A DNA stretch of 64,000 nucleotides, from the NCBI RefSeq assembly GCF_000526395.1, contig NZ_JAFZ01000001.1, positions 248,001 through 312,000 on the forward strand, read 5' to 3'. The notes under the pieces were generated by a model. That model was not told the origin of the DNA. It made no database searches and saw only the letters and a program-made list of their open reading frames with translations. This document shows positions 16,641 through 24,596 of this stretch, piece by piece (the first letter of the stretch is position 1; every line of letters begins with the position of its first letter). The DNA is from Aminobacterium mobile DSM 12262 (GTDB lineage Bacteria; Synergistota; Synergistia; Synergistales; Aminobacteriaceae). Position numbers and translations under genes: made by a program.

Positions 16641-17978
16641 TCATGGTTTAAGTATCTGATATTGTCGGAAAAAAAGTCTGGCTGTTATAAGAAAAGAGAG
16701 AATATCAGATACGGGAAAAGAAATCCATATCCCTTTTAAATGGAAAAAATGCGGCAGAATCATAAGAAGAGGAAGAAGGAAGAGAACCTGTCTGCTGAGG
16801 GAAAGAATAAGGGACGCCTTAGCTTTTCCCAATGCCTGAAACATTGATGAGCCTGTGATTTGGAATCCTACTAAAAAAGAAGCCAAAATAACGATTCGCA
16901 GAGCGTTGCTTGCCTCTCTCAGAAGATCAGGATCTGTAGTAAAAAGTCCGATAATTTCTTGAGGAAACAAAATACCGATGAGAAAAGTAGCTGAAGCCAT
17001 AATACTTGCTGCAATAACGGCTAACTGCACTACTTTTCTGGCCCTGTCGAAATGGCCAGCTCCGTAATTAAAACCGAGAATAGGTTGAAGTCCTTGTGCA
17101 ATGCCGACAATAGGCATAAATGAAAAAGACATGGCACGATTTAAAATGCCGTAAACAGCTACGGAAATATCGCTACCATAATATATCAAGCTGTTGTTGA
17201 GAAATACAATAATGGCACTGCCGGCAGCCATGCGAACGAAGTCAGATGCCCCGACACTTATTATGGCTTTCATATATGCCAATTGTGGAAAGAAGTATTT
17301 CAATGCGATGACAAGAGAGCTTTTTTGCGAGAAGAAAAAGTAATATATCATCCAGCACGCCATAGCGATTTGTGCAATAACGGTAGCTATGGCGGCGCCA
17401 CGAATTCCCATGTGAAATACAAATATAAACAGGGGGTCAAGAACCATATTTAAAATAGCAGAAATAATCATGCTGATCATGGCTACCCTAGCATTTCCTT
17501 CAGAACGAGCCGCATGATTTGCGGCCATTCCAAAACCTACAAAAGGGAATCCGAGGAGAATAATTTGTAAATACTCCCTGGCGTAAGGCAGAATTGTCTC
17601 ACTAGCTCCGAATATTCGCAGTAACTTTTCTTGTAGTAAAAGGCCGCTTACTAAAAGGGTTGTGCTGAAAAAGAGAGAGAGAAAAATCATATTTCCTAAA
17701 GCTTTGTAAGCTCGACGAAATTTTTTAGCACCTAAGCTCCGAGAAATAAGAGAAGCCCCTCCAGTTCCGATAGTAACAGCAAGAGATGAGGCTAGAAGCT
17801 GAATGGGAAAAACGATAGCTGTACCTGCGAGTCCCAGAGCTCCCACACCTCGTCCTATAAAAATAGCATCTACTATGTTATAAGAAGCTTGAACCAACAT
17901 TCCTACAATAGCAGGTAAGGAAAGCTTCCACAGAAGGCGTCCAACCTTTTCATTTGCAAGTAAAGCATATCTATCCAT
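16641..17978 (-). CDS. MATE-family efflux transporter
   Basis: A 445-residue, about 12-helix multidrug/cation antiporter of the MATE (NorM/DinF) family. Motifs: KVGRLLWKLSLPAIVGMLVQASYNIVDAIFIGR split at the N-terminus, GTGGASLISRSLG, and GIAQGLQPILGFNYGAG in the second half, an internal-repeat feature of the family. I start at ATG 17978 (MDRYALL) because GGAGGG lies directly upstream. It shares an operon with a MarR regulator, a common pairing for drug efflux. The substrate is unknown. Confidence 0.92.
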   Translation of the reverse strand: MDRYALLANEKVGRLLWKLSLPAIVGMLVQASYNIVDAIFIGRGVGALGLAGTAIVFPIQLLASSLAVTIGTGGASLISRSLGAKKFRRAYKALGNMIFLSLFFSTTLLVSGLLLQEKLLRIFGASETILPYAREYLQIILLGFPFVGFGMAANHAARSEGNARVAMISMIISAILNMVLDPLFIFVFHMGIRGAAIATVIAQIAMACWMIYYFFFSQKSSLVIALKYFFPQLAYMKAIISVGASDFVRMAAGSAIIVFLNNSLIYYGSDISVAVYGILNRAMSFSFMPIVGIAQGLQPILGFNYGAGHFDRARKVVQLAVIAASIMASATFLIGILFPQEIIGLFTTDPDLLREASNALRIVILASFLVGFQITGSSMFQALGKAKASLILSLSRQVLFLLPLLMILPHFFHLKGIWISFPVSDILSFLITARLFFRQYQILKP

Positions 17979-18037
17979 ACATATCCCTCCATATAAAAGC
18001 AAGGAAATAGTATAGACAGAAAACGTTGCATATGCAA

Positions 18038-19663
18038 CTATCTTTCGCTATCAGCCATTTCTTTTTTTCGACGCGCTTTAAACTCGTACATTCTGGCGTC
18101 AGCCACTTTTACTGTTTCTTCCAGAGTTGGAGCATCAGAAGGACAATGAGCAACGCCATAGTCTGGAAAGACAGGGAAACCGGCGCTAGCGGCACTTCTC
18201 TGTACAATTTTTGTGTAAAGGCGATCCATAATTTTCCCGGCCTTTTTTAAGGGGAGATCAGCAAAATAGATGAGAAATTCGTCTCCTCCCGACCGAGCTA
18301 CGTAGTCAGTCTGACGAAGACCTTTCCGAAGAAGGGCCGCAATTTCTGCCAAAGTTCGGTCTCCCCTATCGTGCCCGTATGTATCGTTAACTTTTTTGAA
18401 GTTTCCTAAATCAATAACTGCAATACAAGCGCTACCTGCGGTGTGTTGGATGCGAAACTCTTCTTCTCTAAGTCTTTTGACCATGTAACGACGATTCCAA
18501 AGTTCCGTGAGAGGATCGATCATGGCGTCATGTGCTGTTTTTTGAACGGCAGAGTTGAGAGCAATGTTCACTTCTTCCAGTTCCTTACTCTTCTTTTGTA
18601 GATCAGCGAGAATTTTTTTCCGGCGTTCATACTCTACAATGAATAAAATGCTACTAATAAGCAGTATGAAAATAATAATAATAGTTACAGTTTGAAAACG
18701 AGTTTTTATATGCAAATCTTGCTCTTGAAGAGAGAACAGAGGGACCATGGAAACAATTTTCCAGAAATAGTCGGAAGATGCATTGAGTGTCTTGTTTAAA
18801 TCAAAGGGACGTATTGTTGTAAATGTAAAAAGGCCTCGTGGTGTTTTAAGCTGCCCGCGCTCTTGGGAATATATGAAAGAGGCTTCTTGCGGAAAGATTT
18901 CAGAGAAATTTTTATGCTGCTTGATGGCTTCTTCTATAAAAGGGTTTGTCTTTTGTAACCAATCTCCGTGGTGATTGAGTAACATAATAGTACTCATGGA
19001 AGAAGAGGCTCTCAAAAGAGTGAGAAGATCCTCAGTTGAATAATGGAAAATGAGGACGCCGATCCTGTTCCCTTCATGGGCAAAAACAGGAGTGGCAAGG
19101 CGAAGAATTGGCTCGACAAGAACATGATGGGGCTCTCCCTCTGTGTCTGGAGGAAAAACATATATTTGCCCTTTTCGCAGTTCCATAGTGGATTGGAAAT
19201 AGTCGAGATTGAAAGTATCTTGCGAATCTGCAGTGGGCCGTGCTACTATGGGCGATCCATTGTTATGTTGAATAAAAATTTTTTTGCGACTTGACGTATC
19301 TAATAAGCAAATTTGGTTGTAGATATCTTTGCTTTTGGCAAAGGTAAGGAAAAGGCTTTCGAGGGCGCGCATCTGAGTTTCAGATAGCTCATCACCATGT
19401 TCTGCACTATTCTCGCATGCTTGAGCCAGGAAGAGGAGGTCTTGAGCGACCATATTTATATTTTGATGAACTATTTCAAGACGAGAAGCACAAAATTGCT
19501 GTTCTAGACTGGCGAGCAATTCGTTATGTTGGGATACTTCCAAAGCGTAGATTCGACCTATGAACCAAACCACAGTAAAAAGCACGGGAAGAATCCATAT
19601 AAAATGGCGTAATACTTTTTTGAACTGTTCCCAACGAAGAGTTCTCTCTGGTCGAATAGGCAA
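18038..19663 (-). CDS. Membrane-anchored GGDEF diguanylate cyclase
   Basis: A 541-residue sensor cyclase: a first membrane segment (about 17-37), an extracytoplasmic sensing region (about 38-310, CACHE-like in layout), a second membrane segment (about 333-353), a short coiled coil and a C-terminal GGDEF domain. The active-site GGDEF is at 459-463 and the inhibitory RxxD (RQTD) lies five residues upstream, so it should be an active, product-inhibited c-di-GMP synthase. It stands 59 bases upstream of the MATE-MarR-opgGH run on the same strand. The signal it senses is unknown. Confidence 0.92.
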   Translation of the reverse strand: MPIRPERTLRWEQFKKVLRHFIWILPVLFTVVWFIGRIYALEVSQHNELLASLEQQFCASRLEIVHQNINMVAQDLLFLAQACENSAEHGDELSETQMRALESLFLTFAKSKDIYNQICLLDTSSRKKIFIQHNNGSPIVARPTADSQDTFNLDYFQSTMELRKGQIYVFPPDTEGEPHHVLVEPILRLATPVFAHEGNRIGVLIFHYSTEDLLTLLRASSSMSTIMLLNHHGDWLQKTNPFIEEAIKQHKNFSEIFPQEASFIYSQERGQLKTPRGLFTFTTIRPFDLNKTLNASSDYFWKIVSMVPLFSLQEQDLHIKTRFQTVTIIIIFILLISSILFIVEYERRKKILADLQKKSKELEEVNIALNSAVQKTAHDAMIDPLTELWNRRYMVKRLREEEFRIQHTAGSACIAVIDLGNFKKVNDTYGHDRGDRTLAEIAALLRKGLRQTDYVARSGGDEFLIYFADLPLKKAGKIMDRLYTKIVQRSAASAGFPVFPDYGVAHCPSDAPTLEETVKVADARMYEFKARRKKEMADSER

Positions 19664-19856
19664 AAGATCACACTCCTATAGTCGATATAGGTCATTTTAT
19701 TATATCTATAAAGAATTGTACCTAAATAGAGGAGGTTCGAGAAGGGGCGGGAGTCTCTCCTTTCAATTTTATTTTAATGTTTAGAGGGGGTGTCGCTGCA
19801 GAATCTTTACAAAGACGTAGGAGAGACGTAATGTTGTTGAAGAAGGGGGCGAAGAA

Positions 19857-21026
19857 GTGTTTTTTGATGCCGATTTTTCTCGATATAAAAAAAATATTAT
19901 TCTCATACTTCTTACATATTTTTCAATTTTTGCTTATTCTCATGTTTTCTTTATGCTCCCCCCGTTTCTCCTTCAGAGGGGATTTCAGCCCCAGAGCATT
20001 GGGTGGGTTATGAGCGCGTTTTATTTAGCTGCAACTATGACTAGGCCCACTGCGGGGTGGTTTCTTTCCCAATTTGGAATTCGGAAGACCATGCTTTTTG
20101 CCGGAAGTGTCTGTTTCGTAGGGGCTTGCCTTTTTGCTTGTATCCCCTTGACTCCCCATGCTCTTTGGGGACTTCGTTTTTTTATGGGTGCTGGATTTAG
20201 TGTGTTTGTGGTAGCGACTACAACCTATCAAACCCTTGTTATTCCTGCTGCTATTCGAGGCCCAGCTTTTTCCATAACAAGTATTGGCGGTGTTTTGACT
20301 TCTTTTTCCATTATTCCTCTGGCGGAGTTTTTTATTAAAGGAGGGCATAGCACATACTATCTTTTTATGGCGTCTTTAGCTTCTCTTGTTTCTATGTGCG
20401 TAGCTTCTTTTTTGCCTCCTGTAGAGAAGAATATTGTCAGTGAAGGGAATCATCATGTTTCTTATCTTTCTCTTTTCAAGGAAACTCCTATAAAATATTT
20501 ACTTATTTCTTGTCTCTTTCTTGGACTGACAGACTCCTCTATTGCCTACGCCTCAAGTTTAGCTATTGGGCGAGGACTGAACTCTTCCATCTTTTTGATG
20601 GCTATCTCTTCTGGCGCAGTTATTGTACGACTTTTTGGAGGGGGCCTTTATAAGAAAGTTTCGCGCATAGTGATAGCTGCCCCGGCTATTGGGCTTATGG
20701 GTGGAGCACTTATGGGAGCATCTTTTGCTGGAAGTAATAGCGCTATAGCCCTTTGGGGATTCCTTTATGGTGTGGCGGTGGGGTATGGGTACCCTACCCA
20801 TCTGGCTCTTATTGGCGATATGATCCCCGAATATTTCAGGGGACATGCTTCTTCCATGGTCTATTTTGCCATGGATATAAGCTGGACTCTTTTGCCTATC
20901 TATATAGGATATGCCTCTGCTCTGACGAATGTCTCCTGGGCTTTCCGCGGTTTTTCCCTTTTTGCCTGTGTGGCTTCAGTATTAGTGTATCTTTTTGTTT
21001 GGAAGAGGATCCGCAAGAACAAGTGA
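19857..21026 (+). CDS. MFS transporter
   Basis: A 389-residue, 12-helix major facilitator protein. The N-terminal half has FYLAATMTRPTAGWFLSQFGIRK (loop 2-3 signature region), and the second half follows the same plan (SGAVIVRLFGGGLYKK). I give the GTG at 19857, with GGGGG nine bases upstream. A stronger AGGAGA plus ATG at 19831 reads in another frame that would join this one by a -1 slip at an A8 run (19887-19894), so the true start is uncertain. The 3' end overlaps the convergent DUF2284 gene by 45 bases. The substrate is unknown. Confidence 0.85.
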   Translation: MFFDADFSRYKKNIILILLTYFSIFAYSHVFFMLPPFLLQRGFQPQSIGWVMSAFYLAATMTRPTAGWFLSQFGIRKTMLFAGSVCFVGACLFACIPLTPHALWGLRFFMGAGFSVFVVATTTYQTLVIPAAIRGPAFSITSIGGVLTSFSIIPLAEFFIKGGHSTYYLFMASLASLVSMCVASFLPPVEKNIVSEGNHHVSYLSLFKETPIKYLLISCLFLGLTDSSIAYASSLAIGRGLNSSIFLMAISSGAVIVRLFGGGLYKKVSRIVIAAPAIGLMGGALMGASFAGSNSAIALWGFLYGVAVGYGYPTHLALIGDMIPEYFRGHASSMVYFAMDISWTLLPIYIGYASALTNVSWAFRGFSLFACVASVLVYLFVWKRIRKNK

Positions 21027-21956
21027 GTACATTTCCATGGTCATACTGTCTCCAGCAATGGCACGAGCAGTCTCCATCATATCGATGTTGTATTCTTCGT
21101 GCATAGGGAATTGGAGTTCCGGCAGATGGCATCGAGCTTGGGGCATAAGACACTGTTCTTCAGCACAGAGAGGGCAGCGAATTGGAAGTTTAAAAATAAT
21201 GGTTTCTCCGAGTCTTTTTTCCCAAAGCTTTTCTAGCTCTTTAAGCCCTAGCCATAAGGTTTTTCGATGGTCTCTCATGTTTTCCCGCTCCTCTTTTTTG
21301 AGGATCGGCGAGCAAATAAGAAAAACTTTTTTGTAACGCTGGATATATTGATGGCTTTCAAGAATTGTTTTTTGGGAAAAATAGCCACTGCTCAATGGAC
21401 AGGTGCGGTTTAAATTCCCAAGACAGTCCCCGCACCACTGTCGAGTCCCTTCCTTTATCACAATATCTTCAAAAGATGCAGAGAGAACCCGAAGACCAAG
21501 ACAGTGAACAAGCTGTTTCTCTTCGGGGGAAAGAGGCAACGGTATCCCTTTCCCGTGAGAAGGTTCTGGTGGGATCTCTTTTTTGAGCGCGCAGCGAAGT
21601 ACTGAGGAAACGTCGCCAGGTCCGTGACTATAGTAGATGAGGGGATAATGTAGTTTTTTGCGAAAGTTGGTGGCATGATGGATAGAAAGGGCGCTTCCTC
21701 CACAAATAACAGGTATATTTCGACCTGAAGCAATGGAAAGAAGAGAGAACAATTCACTCAGGCATTCTTCGTCTGGACATGAGAAAGCAAGAACATCTGG
21801 CGTATTTGCCTTCAGAAAAGAAAGCAAATGACATCCTTTGAATCTTTCTCCTAGATTGATAATAAAGACCCCTTCTTCTTCCAATGCCTGTGTAATGAGA
21901 TACTTCCCAAGAAAATTGGAGGAAGGGGCCACTGTTGCGAATGCTATTTTTACCAC
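20982..21956 (-). CDS. B12-binding-like Rossmann domain fused to DUF2284 cysteine-rich domain
   Basis: A 324-residue two-part protein. The first about 125 residues look like a cobalamin-binding-type Rossmann domain (VKIAFATVAPSSNFLGKYLITQAL, PDVLAFSCPDEE, NIPVICGGSAL). The rest looks like DUF2284: WCGDCLGNLNRTCPLSSG then CPLCAEEQCLMPQARCHLPEL and EYNIDMMETARAIAG, a cysteine pattern typical of this predicted metal-binding family. The B12-type DxHxxG histidine motif is not obvious, so cobalamin binding is doubtful. I prefer the GTG at 21956, with AGGGGG at good spacing; it overlaps the stop of the upstream transporter. Function unknown; a metal or Fe-S redox or corrinoid role is conceivable. 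Confidence 0.75.
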   Translation of the reverse strand: MVKIAFATVAPSSNFLGKYLITQALEEEGVFIINLGERFKGCHLLSFLKANTPDVLAFSCPDEECLSELFSLLSIASGRNIPVICGGSALSIHHATNFRKKLHYPLIYYSHGPGDVSSVLRCALKKEIPPEPSHGKGIPLPLSPEEKQLVHCLGLRVLSASFEDIVIKEGTRQWCGDCLGNLNRTCPLSSGYFSQKTILESHQYIQRYKKVFLICSPILKKEERENMRDHRKTLWLGLKELEKLWEKRLGETIIFKLPIRCPLCAEEQCLMPQARCHLPELQFPMHEEYNIDMMETARAIAGDSMTMEMYSLVLADPLPNKKIH

Positions 21957-23200
21957 AGCCATCCCCCTATTTTTATCCAGATCCAGCAAATCAGAAGAGA
22001 TGCGAGCGTTACAGGAATTCCTACCCGGGCATGTTCTTTCCAAGAGATGAAGAGGCCTAAATTCCGGGCTCCATTTACTACGATGATATTTGCAATGCTG
22101 CCGACGACGATGAGGTTCCCTGCAAAAGTACTGCTCAACGCGAGAATAGGGCCTGCAAGAGCTCCTTGGACCATAGGCAATAGCAACATAGTTGCTGGAA
22201 CGTTAGAGACGAGATTAGACAAGACGACAGTAATTGTAAAAAGCCAAAAATCTTCCCCTATCGATATCCCCATGACGTGGAGGATGCTCTCGATGGAAGT
22301 GAGTCCTCCTGCCCGAGCAAAGGCTCCGTTGACAATGAAGAGGCCGATAAAAAGAAGAATCAATTGCCAATCGATGAGAGCGAGCATCTTTTGAGATGTC
22401 ATCGTCCTGCTTATAAGTAAAATACCGGCAGCTCCTATTGCTATCATATCTCGCGGGAAGGGTGAAAAAAGGAAAAGAGACACGACACCTGCAAGGACTC
22501 CCATTCCTTTTGCTGTTTGCCACAGATCAAAAGGGATCTCCGGCATTGTCGGCATCTTCTCTACATGGCAATAATGCCAGTTGTTTCTAAAAATATAGGC
22601 TATGATAGCCCATAGAGCTATCAGTGAGAGTGTGACTGGTACAAGGGAAAAAAGAAAATAGCGAGAAAAAGAGAGATGAAGTTGTTGCCCTATAAGCATG
22701 TTTTGGGGGTTCCCTATAAGAGTAAGAGCCGAACCTATATTCGAAGAACAAGCTAAGGCGAGAAGAAAGGGTAAAGGGTAAAGTTTTTTCTTCACACATC
22801 CTTGTCCTAAAATAGGAGTCATGGCCAAGCAGACAATATCATTAGAGAGCAGTGAAGAGAGTGTTGCAGATAAGATTATGACAAGGGCCAGGAACTGGAG
22901 AGGGGAAAGGGGAAGCGAGGCCGCAAATTGTGTTACTAGAGTATAAAAGCCGCTCTGTCTGAACTGGGCAGATATAACCATAAAGCCGAAAAGAAGTAAG
23001 ATAGTGGAAGAATCTATGTCGAGAAGACTCGCCATGCCTAACTTCTCGACACCAACAAACAGCGTAATAGCCCCAAGAAGAACAATGCCGGTGCGGTCAA
23101 GAGCTAAACGGGGAAGACGGCCGGCAACCATCCCTAAATAGACGATTATAAATATAATATAGATGAAACCTTTAGCTACAGAAATATCGACCATAAACAT
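21950..23200 (-). CDS. ArsB/NhaD/CitM superfamily ion transporter
   Basis: A 416-residue polytopic membrane protein of the ion transporter superfamily (ArsB, NhaD, SLC13-like). Both pseudo-repeats show the family pattern: STILLLFGFMVISAQFRQSG and LLSNDIVCLAMTPI in the first half with NIGSALTLIGNPQNMLIG; LILLFIGLFIVNGAFARAG and LVSNVPATMLLLPM with NLIVVGSIANIIVV in the second. Substrates in this group include Na+/H+, arsenite, citrate and sulfate, and the sequence does not decide. Its stop overlaps the start of the DUF2284 fusion, so the two are probably co-expressed and functionally linked. Confidence 0.88.
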   Translation of the reverse strand: MFMVDISVAKGFIYIIFIIVYLGMVAGRLPRLALDRTGIVLLGAITLFVGVEKLGMASLLDIDSSTILLLFGFMVISAQFRQSGFYTLVTQFAASLPLSPLQFLALVIILSATLSSLLSNDIVCLAMTPILGQGCVKKKLYPLPFLLALACSSNIGSALTLIGNPQNMLIGQQLHLSFSRYFLFSLVPVTLSLIALWAIIAYIFRNNWHYCHVEKMPTMPEIPFDLWQTAKGMGVLAGVVSLFLFSPFPRDMIAIGAAGILLISRTMTSQKMLALIDWQLILLFIGLFIVNGAFARAGGLTSIESILHVMGISIGEDFWLFTITVVLSNLVSNVPATMLLLPMVQGALAGPILALSSTFAGNLIVVGSIANIIVVNGARNLGLFISWKEHARVGIPVTLASLLICWIWIKIGGWLW

Positions 23201-23285
23201 GAGTCTATCAGATTGAATGGAATTGTCTATGTTCTATAAAGGGCATATGCTTCCAAGCAAATAATGTATATGAAGGGAGAAAAAA

Positions 23286-24596
23286 ATGAGGCTTCAAAGA
23301 GAGTTCCGTTTCCTGCATTGTGCAGATCTTCATCTAGATAGTCCTTTTAGAGGAGTTTCCCGCTATTCAGCATTTGTTGCTGAAAGGTTGCGGGAAGCAG
23401 CCTTTCAGGCTTTTGAAAAAGTGGTAGATCTGGCACTTCAAGAAGAAGTAGATTGTGTGCTTATAGCAGGGGACCTTTACAATGACGCAGATCGAAGCCT
23501 TAGGGCCCAGCTGGAATTGCAGCGCCAGCTTGTTCGTCTCAGTGAAGCCGGGGTCTACGTATATGTAGCTCACGGAAACCACGATCCACTCTTAGGTGAA
23601 AGTGCTGATCTAAAACTGCCAGACAAGGTCTTCTGTTTTGAAAGTTCGGTAGGCATCTTTCCCCTTTTGGCCAGGGGAGGAGAAAGGGTTGGTTCTATAT
23701 GGGGCTACAGTTATCCGGTGAGGGATGTAACTGATAATATAGCAGTTCAAATGATCCCTTCTCAAGAAGATCGAGAACATGGACTTTGTCTTGCGATGCT
23801 CCATTGTAATGTAGGCGGAATAGAGGGGCATGAAAACTATGCTCCCTGCTCTCTTGACGATTTAAAAAAATCAGGGATGGATTATTGGGCTCTCGGCCAT
23901 ATCCACCGTCCCATGATTTTAGAAAAAGGGGCCCCTTGGGTTGTCTATTCTGGTACTATTCAAGGACGCAGCATAAAGGAAACTGGACCTCATGGATGCA
24001 GTGTAGTACGTGTTTCAGAACAAGGACATATCTCATCTCTTTTTTGTCCCACAGATATTGTTCGGTGGAAGAACACTTCTCTAGATATATCTTCTTTCAG
24101 AACAGACCAAGACATATTGAACGCTTTCGATATGCTGAAATCTGAGCTAAGAGAAGCAGCGGAAGAGAGAGGCCTTATAGTGCGAGTTGCTATTAAGGGA
24201 CGAAGCCCTCTCCACCGCTCTTTAACCAGAGATGGATATCTTGATGATCTTACCGCGGAACTGAACTGCGAAGAAGAGCGTTCTGATTTTGTATGGATTG
24301 AAGGATGTATTGATGAAAGTAATCCTGACTATAATCTGGATAATCTCAAAAAAACCCAAACTTTTGTAGGAGACTTTTTAAGAGAAGTGGAATACGTAAC
24401 TTCTCATATATCCAACAAAGAAGAGCTTTTTGAAACTATTGACGGAGCTTTGGGATCTTCTCGCTGGCGTCGTCGAGACCTTGAGTTCCTTTTAGAAGCT
24501 TTTACTATAAAAGATGTAGGCGATATTGTAAAAGAAGTGGAAATAATAGGCGCAGATGGCCTTATGGGGGAGGAAGACGATCCGTGCGGTTCGTAG
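23286..24596 (+). CDS. SbcD/YhaO-like metallophosphoesterase (DNA repair nuclease subunit)
   Basis: A 436-residue calcineurin-like phosphoesterase. Metal-ligand motifs: FLHCADLHLDSP (residues 9-20), GDLYND, HGNHDP (about 95-100) and LGHIHRP (about 203-209). A roughly 200-residue C-terminal cap follows. With the next gene it forms an SbcCD/Mre11-Rad50-like pair; size and partner match Bacillus YhaO better than classical SbcD. It overlaps the next start by 13 bases. The likely role is processing of DNA ends or hairpins. Confidence 0.92.
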   Translation: MRLQREFRFLHCADLHLDSPFRGVSRYSAFVAERLREAAFQAFEKVVDLALQEEVDCVLIAGDLYNDADRSLRAQLELQRQLVRLSEAGVYVYVAHGNHDPLLGESADLKLPDKVFCFESSVGIFPLLARGGERVGSIWGYSYPVRDVTDNIAVQMIPSQEDREHGLCLAMLHCNVGGIEGHENYAPCSLDDLKKSGMDYWALGHIHRPMILEKGAPWVVYSGTIQGRSIKETGPHGCSVVRVSEQGHISSLFCPTDIVRWKNTSLDISSFRTDQDILNAFDMLKSELREAAEERGLIVRVAIKGRSPLHRSLTRDGYLDDLTAELNCEEERSDFVWIEGCIDESNPDYNLDNLKKTQTFVGDFLREVEYVTSHISNKEELFETIDGALGSSRWRRRDLEFLLEAFTIKDVGDIVKEVEIIGADGLMGEEDDPCGS

